21,625 nucleotides of DNA, taken from contig JAPYSD010000007.1 in the NCBI GenBank assembly GCA_029936705.1, positions 1 to 21,625 of the forward strand, in the 5' to 3' direction. Each line of letters starts with the position of its first letter. Position 1 is the stretch's first letter. Positions 1 to 7,589 of this stretch are shown here, one piece after another. The stretch comes from Croceicoccus sp. (lineage in GTDB: Bacteria; Pseudomonadota; Alphaproteobacteria; Sphingomonadales; Sphingomonadaceae). The position numbers were made by a program, and so were the translations under genes. Below the pieces are notes generated by a model that was given only the letters and a program-made list of their open reading frames with translations, was not told the DNA's origin and did no database searches.

Positions 1-2
1 AG

Positions 3-488
3 TGCATGGTGATCTTCATCAACCAGCTGCGCATGAAGATCGGCGTGATGTACGGCAACCCCGAGACGACGACGGGCGGCAACGCGCTGAAGTTCTATGC
101 CTCGGTCCGCCTCGACATCCGCCGCACCGGCCAGATCAAGGACCGCGACGATATCGTCGGCAACGCGACCCGCGTGAAGGTGGTGAAGAACAAGGTCGCC
201 CCGCCGTTCAAGCAGGTCGAGTTCGACATTATGTACGGCGAAGGCATTTCGAAGATCGGCGAGATCCTGGACCTGGGTGTGAAGGCCGGACTGGTCGAGA
301 AGTCGGGCGCCTGGTTCAGCTATGACAGCGTCCGCATCGGGCAGGGGCGTGAGAACGCGAAGACGTTCCTCAAGGAAAACCCCGAACTGCGTGAAAAGCT
401 GGAAGCGGCGATTCGCGGCAAGACCGACAAGGTGGCCGAGGAAATGATGACCAATCCCGGCAACGACGACGACAGCGGCGACGAATAA
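3..488 (+). CDS. recA: RecA recombinase, C-terminal part (5' end outside window)
   Basis: This is the C-terminal 161 residues of the DNA strand-exchange and SOS co-protease RecA; the N-terminus with Walker A lies before the window. The visible part begins at the strand ending in FINQLRMK, followed by the GNPETTTGGNALKFYAS stretch that forms DNA-binding loop L2, then the C-terminal domain (GEGISKIGEILDLGVK, GAWFSYDSVRIGQGREN). It finishes with the acidic tail (NDDDSGDE) typical of RecA, which tempers DNA binding. The reading frame is open from base 3 and ends in TAA. An intrinsic terminator follows within 25 bases, so recA is probably transcribed separately from alaS. Identification rests on near-identity of the L2 region to proteobacterial RecA and is essentially certain. 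Promoter and SOS box are outside the window. Confidence 0.97.
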   Translation, partial: CMVIFINQLRMKIGVMYGNPETTTGGNALKFYASVRLDIRRTGQIKDRDDIVGNATRVKVVKNKVAPPFKQVEFDIMYGEGISKIGEILDLGVKAGLVEKSGAWFSYDSVRIGQGRENAKTFLKENPELREKLEAAIRGKTDKVAEEMMTNPGNDDDSGDE

Positions 489-511
489 GCCGTTTCTTGC
501 CGGCATGAGAT

Positions 512-540
512 GGGGGCGGGGTTCATCCTCGCCCCTTTTC
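512..540 (+). terminator. Intrinsic terminator of recA
   Basis: A 9-bp stem (513-521 with 527-535, one G-U wobble) encloses the loop TTCAT and is followed directly by TTTTC. It starts 24 bases after the recA stop codon, so it fits a rho-independent terminator for recA and separates it from alaS. Confidence 0.85.
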
Positions 541-633
541 GTTTGCGCATTTTCACGGCGGCGAATGGGACGGAACGGGCTTTCGGTACGATGGCTTCTT
601 GTCGAAGCGGCGTAGCTGTCCTAACTGCCGCGC

Positions 634-3303
634 ATGACGTCGACCAATGATATCCGCTCCTCGTTCCTGAGCTACTTCGCCGGGAAGGCGCACGAGAAGG
701 TCCATTCCGCGCCGCTCGTGCCGTACAACGATCCCACGCTGATGTTCGTGAACGCGGGCATGGTGCCGTTCAAGAACGTGTTCACCGGACTGGAAAAGCG
801 CGAGATTCCGCGCGCCACCTCGTCGCAGAAATGCGTTCGTGCGGGCGGCAAGCACAACGATCTCGACAATGTCGGCTATACGGCGCGGCACCACACCTTT
901 TTCGAGATGCTGGGCAATTTCTCGTTCGGGGACTACTTCAAGGAAGAAGCGATCCTGAATGCCTGGACGCTGCTGACGAAGGAGTGGGGCCTTGCGCCCG
1001 AAAAGCTGACCGCCACCGTCTATCATACCGATGACGAGGCGTTCGATCTCTGGCGCAAGATCGCGGGCCTGCCCGAGGATCGCATCATCCGCATCGCGAC
1101 CAGCGACAATTTCTGGTCGATGGGCGATACCGGACCGTGTGGCCCCTGCAGCGAAATCTTCTACGACCACGGCGATCAGATCTGGGGCGGCCCCCCGGGA
1201 TCGCCCGAGGAAGACGGCGATCGTTTCATCGAGATCTGGAACCTCGTGTTCATGCAGTTCGAGCAGCAGGCCGATGGCACGCGCCAGCCTCTGCCCAGTC
1301 CGTCGATCGATACCGGCATGGGGCTCGAGCGGATCTCCGCCGTCATGCAGGGCGTGCACGACAATTACGATATCGACACGTTCAAGGCGCTGATCGCGGC
1401 GTCGGAAAGCCTGACGGGCGTTGCCGCCGAGGGCGATGCCCGAGCCAGCCACCGCGTGATCGCTGACCATCTGCGTTCGACGGGCTTTCTCCTGGCCGAT
1501 GGCGTGCTGCCGTCGAACGAGGGTCGCGGCTATGTGCTGCGCCGCATCATGCGCCGCGCCATGCGCCATGCGCATCTGCTGGGCGCAGCCGATCCGTTGA
1601 TGCACCGGCTGGTGCCTTCGCTCGTGGCCGAGATGGGACAGGCCTATCCCGAACTCGCCCGCGCGCAGCCGCTGGTCGAGAAGGTGCTGGAGCGCGAGGA
1701 AACCCGTTTCCGCCAGACGCTGGAAAAGGGCCTGCGCCTGCTCGACGATGCCGCCGCCGACCTGGGTGCGGGGGATGAACTGCCGGGCGAAACCGCGTTC
1801 AAGCTCTACGACACCTATGGCTTTCCGTACGATCTGACCGAGGACGCGCTGCGTTCGCGCAAGATCACGGTCGACCGCGCCGGTTTCGACGCGGCGATGG
1901 ACCAGCAGAAGGCTGCCGCACGCGCAGCGTGGAAAGGTTCCGGCGATGCCGCTTCGGGCGAAGTCTGGTTCGACATAGCCGAGCGCGAAGGTGCAACCGA
2001 GTTTACCGGCTACACCTCGACCGCGGGCGAGGGCACTGTCGTCGCGCTGATCGTCGATGGGGCCGAGACGCAGAGTGCGGATGCAGGGCAAGACGTGATC
2101 GTCCTGACCAACCAGACCCCGTTCTATGGCGAAAGCGGCGGGCAATCCGGTGATGCAGGCACGATCACTCGCCCCGATGGATTGAAGATCGCCGTCAGCG
2201 ATACGAGCAAGCCGCTCGGCCGCCTCCACGCCCATCATGGCAAGGTGGAAGCGGGCGCGATCGCGGTGGGCGAGACGGTCCACATGGCCGTCGATGTCGA
2301 GCGCCGCGATGCAATCCGCGCGAATCATTCGGCCACGCACCTGCTGCACGCCGCGCTGCGCCACCGATTAGGCGGTCATGTGACGCAAAAGGGGTCGCTG
2401 GTGGCCGAGGACCGGCTGCGTTTCGACTTCTCGCACCCCAAGGCGCTGACCGAGGAGGACATCGCCGCGATCGAGGCCGAGGTGAACGCCGAAATTCGCC
2501 ACAACGAGGCCGTCACCACGCGCCTCATGAGCCCCGATGAGGCCATCGAAGCCGGTGCAATGGCACTGTTTGGCGAGAAATATGGCGAGGAAGTGCGCGT
2601 ATTGTCCATGGGCCGAGCGGGCAGCGACGCCCGCAACTACTCGGTCGAGCTATGCGGCGGCACGCATGTCGATGCGCTGGGCGATATCGGTGTTTTCCGC
2701 ATCGTGTCGGAAAGCGCTGTCTCATCGGGCGTGCGCCGGGTGGAGGCGCTGACGGGTGAGGCGGCGCGCCAATGGCTGGTCGCCCGCGAAGATGCGCTGA
2801 AGGCGATTGCCGGTGCGATCAAGGCTTCGCCCGACGAGGCGCTGGACCGCGTTCAGGCCCTGATCGACGAGCGGCGCAAGCTGGACAAGGAACTGGCCGA
2901 GGCGCGCAAGGCACTCGCCCTGGCGGGTGCCGGCGGCGCGGGTGCGGCCTCTGCGCCTGCGGACGAGGAGGTTGGCGGGGTCAAGTTCTCGGGCCAGGTG
3001 CTCGACGGCATGAATCCCAAGGAACTGCGCGGCCTGTTGGACGAAGCGAAGAAACGCATGGTTTCGGGCGTCGCGGCGATCGTCGCGGTTAACGAGGGCC
3101 GCGCGGCAATCGCGGTGGCGGTGACCGATGACCTCACGCAGCGTTTCGATGCGGTCGCCCTGCTGCGCGAAGGCGTGGCAGCGCTTGGCGGCAAGGGTGG
3201 CGGCGGCCGGGCGGACATGGCGCAGGGCGGCGGTCCCGATGGTGCAAAGGCTGCCGATGCGCTGGCCGCGGTGAAGGCCGCGATGGCAGAAACCGTCGCC
3301 TGA
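634..3303 (+). CDS. alaS: Alanine--tRNA ligase
   Basis: Class II aminoacyl-tRNA synthetase that charges tRNA-Ala and hydrolyses mischarged Ser/Gly-tRNA-Ala in the cytoplasm. It has 889 residues against about 876 in E. coli, so it is full length. The N-terminus (IRSSFLSYF, then LVPYNDPTLMFVNAGMVPFK) matches the start of the catalytic domain. The editing domain shows HSATH (His565, His569) and CGGTH (Cys674, His678), the zinc ligands of the editing site. A C-Ala domain with a glycine-rich segment (GGKGGGGRADM) ends the protein. ATG 634 is chosen because the family N-terminus starts there. There is no obvious Shine-Dalgarno sequence just upstream, so initiation may be weak or near-leaderless. 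The gene lies 145 bases after recA, a common alphaproteobacterial order. It converges with the antiporter gene, leaving 22 bases between the two stop codons. Confidence 0.97.
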   Translation: MTSTNDIRSSFLSYFAGKAHEKVHSAPLVPYNDPTLMFVNAGMVPFKNVFTGLEKREIPRATSSQKCVRAGGKHNDLDNVGYTARHHTFFEMLGNFSFGDYFKEEAILNAWTLLTKEWGLAPEKLTATVYHTDDEAFDLWRKIAGLPEDRIIRIATSDNFWSMGDTGPCGPCSEIFYDHGDQIWGGPPGSPEEDGDRFIEIWNLVFMQFEQQADGTRQPLPSPSIDTGMGLERISAVMQGVHDNYDIDTFKALIAASESLTGVAAEGDARASHRVIADHLRSTGFLLADGVLPSNEGRGYVLRRIMRRAMRHAHLLGAADPLMHRLVPSLVAEMGQAYPELARAQPLVEKVLEREETRFRQTLEKGLRLLDDAAADLGAGDELPGETAFKLYDTYGFPYDLTEDALRSRKITVDRAGFDAAMDQQKAAARAAWKGSGDAASGEVWFDIAEREGATEFTGYTSTAGEGTVVALIVDGAETQSADAGQDVIVLTNQTPFYGESGGQSGDAGTITRPDGLKIAVSDTSKPLGRLHAHHGKVEAGAIAVGETVHMAVDVERRDAIRANHSATHLLHAALRHRLGGHVTQKGSLVAEDRLRFDFSHPKALTEEDIAAIEAEVNAEIRHNEAVTTRLMSPDEAIEAGAMALFGEKYGEEVRVLSMGRAGSDARNYSVELCGGTHVDALGDIGVFRIVSESAVSSGVRRVEALTGEAARQWLVAREDALKAIAGAIKASPDEALDRVQALIDERRKLDKELAEARKALALAGAGGAGAASAPADEEVGGVKFSGQVLDGMNPKELRGLLDEAKKRMVSGVAAIVAVNEGRAAIAVAVTDDLTQRFDAVALLREGVAALGGKGGGGRADMAQGGGPDGAKAADALAAVKAAMAETVA

Positions 3304-3310
3304 CCGAACG

Positions 3311-3336
3311 CCGAAGGCTGACGGCCTAAGCCTCGG
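3311..3336. terminator. Possible bidirectional stem-loop between convergent genes
   Basis: An imperfect inverted repeat (3311-3319 with 3329-3336, one bulged base, 9-base loop) sits exactly between the converging stop codons of alaS and the antiporter gene and overlaps the latter. No U-tract follows on either strand, so a terminator role is only suggested by position. Confidence 0.3.
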
Positions 3337-5083
3337 TAGGCGAGGTCTTCAGCTTCGGCCGCTTGCTCAGCTCGCCCTCCAGCATCAGCTGGTCGCGGAA
3401 CTCGTCGCGCTTTTCGTGGATCGAGGCGATGACCGGCCCCATCGCGACACCGACATTGACCAGCACCGCCTCGCTCAATTGCAGCGAGCTTTCCAGCGTT
3501 TCGGGCACGGCGTCGGTGGCACCGGCGCGATATAGCTCCGCCGCGTGGGCGGTGTCGCGCGCACGGGTCACGATCGGCACGTCGGGATAGCTGCTGCGCA
3601 GTTTCTTCACGAGCCGCACGGCCAGCACCGGTTCGTCCATCGTCAGGATGAAGGCATTCGCGCCCGACAGGTCGATGCGGTCCAGCGCTGGGCCGCGTGC
3701 GTCGGCATAGAGCAGCGGGTGCTGTTTCCGCCGGGCGATGTGGACCAGTTCGGGATCGGCATCGATCGCCAGGAACGGGCGGCCGTGCTTCATCATCATT
3801 TCTGCCACCAGCTGGCCCACGCGGCCATAGCCGATGATGATCGAGCGTTCCTGCGTTCCATCCTCGACCGATACCGGCGGGGCGGCATCGACGCGGCGGG
3901 CAACTGCCTTGCCGATCAGCGCAAGGATCGGGGTGATGGTCAGGCCGATGGCGGTGACGATCTGCCAGAACTGGGCGGTCTGGGGCTGGATCAACTGCGC
4001 GCTGGCGGCGGCGGCCATGACGATCAGGGTGGTTTCGGACGGGGCGGACATCAAGATGCCCGTTTCCACCGCGGTTCCGCGGCGTGCGCCCATCATGCGC
4101 AGCAGGACGCCGGTGACCAGCGCCTTGGCGGTCAGCACGCCGGCAACGGCGATCGCGATCGGCCCGATATTGGCGGCCACCACGCCCAGGTCGACGCCCA
4201 TGCCCACGGTGATCAGGAAGATACCCAGCGCCAGGCCCTTGAACGGCGCGGTAATGCCCTCGACCTCGGTATGATATTCGGTCTCGGCGATCAGCAGGCC
4301 CGCGATCAGCGCGCCGACGATCGGCGACAGGCCCACCGCCGCGGTGGCGAGGCTGGCGATGATGACCACCAGCAGGCTGGCGGCGAGGAAGAGTTCAGGG
4401 CTTTTCGTCCGGGCGGCCTGCGCGAACAGGCGCGGCAGCATGAAGCGCCCGCCGATCATCAGGATCGCCACGGTCAGCGCGCCCATCCAGATGGTCGTCC
4501 ATATCCCCTCCGTCCCGTCCGATGCCGCATAGGGCGCCATCGCGCCCAGCAGGAAGATAATGGGGACGATGGCGATATCCTCGAACAGCAGCATGGACAG
4601 AGCCGCCTTGCCGACCGGGGATTTCGTGCCGGATATCGGCAGCACCAGCGCGGTCGAGGACAACGCGAGCGCAAGGCCGAGGCCCAGGGCCCCGCTCCAA
4701 TACTGGCCCATCACCATCAGCGCGAAGGCGACCAGCGCGGCCGATATGGTCAGTTCCAGCGCGCCCAGTCCGAAGACCAGTCGCCGCATGGACCACAAGC
4801 GATTGAAGCTCAGCTCGAGCCCGATGGTGAACAGCAGCAGGATGATCCCGAACTCGGCAAACGGTTCGAGCCCTTGCGGGTCGGTTATCGTGACATATTG
4901 CAGCCATGGATAATCAAACACCAGCCGGCCCAGGCCGAACGGTCCGACCGCCATGCCGACCAGGATGAACCCGATGATCGGCGTCACGCGGAACCGGGCG
5001 AAGACCGGGATGACGATGCCCGCCGCCCCCAGAATGACCAGTGCATCGGACAGGACGGGGGTTAGGTGCAGTTCACTCGCCAT
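3326..5083 (-). CDS. Cation:proton antiporter, CPA2 family (KefC/YbaL-like) with RCK domain
   Basis: A 585-residue inner-membrane protein expected to exchange K+ (or Na+) for H+. Residues about 10-400 are a run of hydrophobic segments of the Na+/H+ exchanger fold, with family signatures such as GFILVGMAVGPFGL, ALALSSTALVLPI and the acidic LLFEDIAIVP in the transport core. A cytoplasmic RCK/TrkA-N domain begins near residue 415 with the Rossmann motif IIIGYGRVGQ and ends in a basic tail. Length and architecture match E. coli YbaL and KefB/C, in which the RCK domain gates transport in response to nucleotide or glutathione. No KefF/KefG-type ancillary gene lies beside it, so glutathione gating is not implied. 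The gene has its own upstream gap after the dcp terminator and is probably monocistronic. The ion specificity is unknown. Confidence 0.9.
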   Translation of the reverse strand: MASELHLTPVLSDALVILGAAGIVIPVFARFRVTPIIGFILVGMAVGPFGLGRLVFDYPWLQYVTITDPQGLEPFAEFGIILLLFTIGLELSFNRLWSMRRLVFGLGALELTISAALVAFALMVMGQYWSGALGLGLALALSSTALVLPISGTKSPVGKAALSMLLFEDIAIVPIIFLLGAMAPYAASDGTEGIWTTIWMGALTVAILMIGGRFMLPRLFAQAARTKSPELFLAASLLVVIIASLATAAVGLSPIVGALIAGLLIAETEYHTEVEGITAPFKGLALGIFLITVGMGVDLGVVAANIGPIAIAVAGVLTAKALVTGVLLRMMGARRGTAVETGILMSAPSETTLIVMAAAASAQLIQPQTAQFWQIVTAIGLTITPILALIGKAVARRVDAAPPVSVEDGTQERSIIIGYGRVGQLVAEMMMKHGRPFLAIDADPELVHIARRKQHPLLYADARGPALDRIDLSGANAFILTMDEPVLAVRLVKKLRSSYPDVPIVTRARDTAHAAELYRAGATDAVPETLESSLQLSEAVLVNVGVAMGPVIASIHEKRDEFRDQLMLEGELSKRPKLKTSPTEA

Positions 5084-5169
5084 GCCCAGACGAATATGCA
5101 GCTATGCCGCGCGAGGGAAGGGGGCACGGCCCAACGCTGTTGATTTTCATGCAAGAACATTGGCGCCAA

Positions 5170-5208
5170 ATGAAAACCCCGCCGGTGCGCGGTGGCACCG
5201 ACGGGGTT
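5170..5208 (-). terminator. Strong intrinsic terminator of the M3 peptidase gene
   Basis: A 14-bp stem (5075-type spacing, arms 5175-5188 and 5195-5208) with a 6-base loop lies 22 bases after the peptidase stop codon and is followed on the minus strand by TTTTCATTT. The one imperfect pair is G-U on the minus-strand transcript but C-A on the plus strand, so the structure favours minus-strand RNA. It isolates the antiporter gene from readthrough. Confidence 0.88.
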
Positions 5209-5230
5209 CCCGTTCAGCCCGAAAGGCGGA

Positions 5231-7402
5231 TTATTCCTCGACGGCCAGCAAGCCGCGGGCACGCAGCAGGGGATCGACCTGCGGATCCTTGCCCGTCAGC
5301 GCGCGGAACGCGTCGTTGTAGTCGATCGTCCCGCCGCGCGAGAGCACGGTATCGCGGAACTTCTGACCATTGGCGCGGGTCATGCCGCCATTGGCGTCGT
5401 ACCATTCGCCGGTATTGGCCGACAGCATCTCGGTCCAGAGATAGGCGTAGTAGCCTGCCGCATAGCCGCTGGCCCAGATGTGCCGGAAATAGCTGGTCCG
5501 ATAGCGCGGCGGCACGAGATCGGTGTGCAGGCCGGTATCGGCCAGCGCCTTCGCCTCGAACGCGTTCACGTCGGCGGGAATCTCGCCCGGGGGCAGATCG
5601 TGCCAGTCCATGTCGAGCATGGCGGCCGCCAGCGTCTCGCCCAGCGCATAGCCCTGGTCGAAGGTCTGCGATTCCTGCACCTTTTCCAGCAGTTCGAGCG
5701 GCATCGGCTCACCGGTCTGGTAGTGCTTGGCATAGTTCGCCAGCACCGTGGGTTCGACCGCCCATTTCTCGTTCGCCTGGCTGGGGAACTCGACGAAGTC
5801 GCGCGGGGTCGCGGTGCCCGACAGCGAGGGGTACTGCTGGTCGGCGAACATGCCGTGCAGCGCGTGGCCAAATTCGTGGAACATCGTCTCGACATTGTCG
5901 AAGCTGGCCAGCGCGGGCTCACCCTCGGCGGGCGGCGGGATGTTCAGCACGTTGTAGATCACCGGCTTTTCATCGAACAGGTGCGACTGGCCGACGAAGT
6001 TCGACATCCACGCGCCGCCGCGCTTGTTGTCGCGCTGGAACGGGTCGAAGTAGAACAGCGCCAGTTCGGACCCGTCATTGTCATACACGGTATAGACCGA
6101 CACCGTGGGGTGCCAGACCGGCAGGTCGGTGCGCTTCTTGAAGGTCAGGCCGTAAAGCTTGTTGGCGGCGAAGAACACGCCGTCCTCGAGCACGCGGTTG
6201 ATCTCGAAATAGGGCTTGGTCGCATTGTCATCCAGGTCGAACTTCTGCGCCCTGACCTTCGATGCGTAATAGTCCCAGTCCCACGGCTGGACGGTGAAGT
6301 TGCCGCCTTCCGCCTTGATCATCGCATTGATAGCGGCCGCATCCTCGGCCTGCGCCTTTGCGGTGGGGGCGGCCAGACCGTTCATGAACTCGATCGCGTT
6401 CGCGGGCGTTTCGGCCATGCGGTCGTACATCTGGTAGCTGGCGTAATCGGGCTCGCCGAACAGGGCGGCCTTTTGCGCGCGCAGGGTGGCGATTTCCTTG
6501 ACCAGGCCGCGGGTGTCGTTCTCGCCGCCGCCGACGGTGCGGTTCCAGCTCTTCTCGAACAAAGCCTTGCGGGTCGCGCGATTGTCGAGCGAGGACAGCA
6601 GGGGCTGCTGCGTCGTGTTCTGCAGGGGGATGACGTACTGGCCGTCCAGCCCCCGCTCCGTCGCGGTGGTCGCGGCGGCGGTAATCTCGGCGTCCGACAG
6701 CCCGGCAAGCGCCGCGCGGTCGGACACGACCAGCGCCTCGTCCTTGGTCGCCTGCGTCAGGGTCTGCGAAAACTCGGTGCTGAGCGCGGACAGCCTGGTG
6801 TTGATGTCACGCAGCTGCGCCTTCGCCTCGGGCGAGAGTTCGGCACCGGCGTGGACGAAGCGCTCGTACGTCTTTTCGAGCAGCACGGCGTCTTCGGGCG
6901 TCATGCTCATCGCGGCGCGGTTGTCGTACACCGCCTTGACCCGCGCGAAGATCTTGTCGTTCAGGTAGAGCGCGTCGCTGTGCGCGGCGAGCTTGGGCGA
7001 CAGTTCCGCGTCGATCGCGTCCAGCGTGTCGTTGGTGACCGTTCCCGTCATGACCGAGAACACGCTTTGCGCGCGGTCCAGCATGCGGCCGGTGCGCTGC
7101 AGCGCGACGATCGTGTTGGCAAAGGTCGGCGCATCGGGATTGTTGGCGATGGCCTGCCACTCGGCCTTTTCGATTTCCATGCCCTGTTCGATCGCGGGCT
7201 TGAAATCGCTGTCCTGGATGCGCGCGAAATCGGGCGCGTGGAAGGGCAGGGGCGAAGGCTGGGCAAAGACGCCGGTGCCTTGGGGGATTGCGGTTTGAAC
7301 GGGTGCGCTTGTCGCCATGGGTTCATCCGTTGCGGTCGTGGTGCATGCGCCGAGCGTTGCGGCGCAAAGCGCCGTGCCGATCAGCAGGGCCGGTTTATAC
7401 AA
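5231..7402 (-). CDS. dcp: M3-family peptidyl-dipeptidase, predicted lipoprotein (Dcp type)
   Basis: A zinc metallopeptidase of 723 residues that removes C-terminal dipeptides from oligopeptides. The zinc site is HEFGH (His509, Glu510, His513) with the third ligand Glu538 in PRDFVEFPSQ. The C-terminal part (RYRTSYFRHIWASGYAAGYYAYLWTEM, cited here in two pieces: RYRTSYFRHIW and AGYYAYLWTEM) resembles E. coli Dcp. Residues 1-20 form a lipoprotein signal (hydrophobic core, then lipobox LGAC with Cys20), so the enzyme is probably anchored facing the periplasm. The start is a TTG. It is preferred because it supplies the complete signal peptide and has the Shine-Dalgarno sequence GGAGAG seven bases upstream. 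The next in-frame ATG lies downstream of the lipobox and would lose secretion. The gene is 187 bases downstream of the NRPS-like gene on the same strand. The function is secure; membrane attachment is a prediction. Confidence 0.93.
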   Translation of the reverse strand: MYKPALLIGTALCAATLGACTTTATDEPMATSAPVQTAIPQGTGVFAQPSPLPFHAPDFARIQDSDFKPAIEQGMEIEKAEWQAIANNPDAPTFANTIVALQRTGRMLDRAQSVFSVMTGTVTNDTLDAIDAELSPKLAAHSDALYLNDKIFARVKAVYDNRAAMSMTPEDAVLLEKTYERFVHAGAELSPEAKAQLRDINTRLSALSTEFSQTLTQATKDEALVVSDRAALAGLSDAEITAAATTATERGLDGQYVIPLQNTTQQPLLSSLDNRATRKALFEKSWNRTVGGGENDTRGLVKEIATLRAQKAALFGEPDYASYQMYDRMAETPANAIEFMNGLAAPTAKAQAEDAAAINAMIKAEGGNFTVQPWDWDYYASKVRAQKFDLDDNATKPYFEINRVLEDGVFFAANKLYGLTFKKRTDLPVWHPTVSVYTVYDNDGSELALFYFDPFQRDNKRGGAWMSNFVGQSHLFDEKPVIYNVLNIPPPAEGEPALASFDNVETMFHEFGHALHGMFADQQYPSLSGTATPRDFVEFPSQANEKWAVEPTVLANYAKHYQTGEPMPLELLEKVQESQTFDQGYALGETLAAAMLDMDWHDLPPGEIPADVNAFEAKALADTGLHTDLVPPRYRTSYFRHIWASGYAAGYYAYLWTEMLSANTGEWYDANGGMTRANGQKFRDTVLSRGGTIDYNDAFRALTGKDPQVDPLLRARGLLAVEE

Positions 7403-7589
7403 GAAATCTCTCCGAGAATATTACGTTCGGGGGGACGCGGCCTGATCGTCGCGCCAGAGCCGCGGGGGATCGACATGGGTCGAAAAGCTGCGGCCTTGCC
7501 GGCAGTATTACAAATTTCGGTCGCAAATGAAACCATTATGCGGCGACCGGTTCCGGACCGGCGCGCCGAACCGCACAAGGCGGTTAGCC

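Noticed and set aside
599..627. Possible promoter TTGTCG-N17-TAACTG before alaS
   Set aside because: The -10 match is weak and it would leave almost no leader, so it does not reach the standard for a feature.
553..2364. 603-aa open frame antisense to alaS
   Set aside because: It is a shadow of the GC-rich alaS codons, rich in Arg/Ala/Gly/His with no recognisable domain.
3545..5065. 506-aa open frame antisense to the antiporter gene
   Set aside because: Low-complexity Asp/Gln/His/Arg composition typical of the reverse complement of membrane-protein codons.
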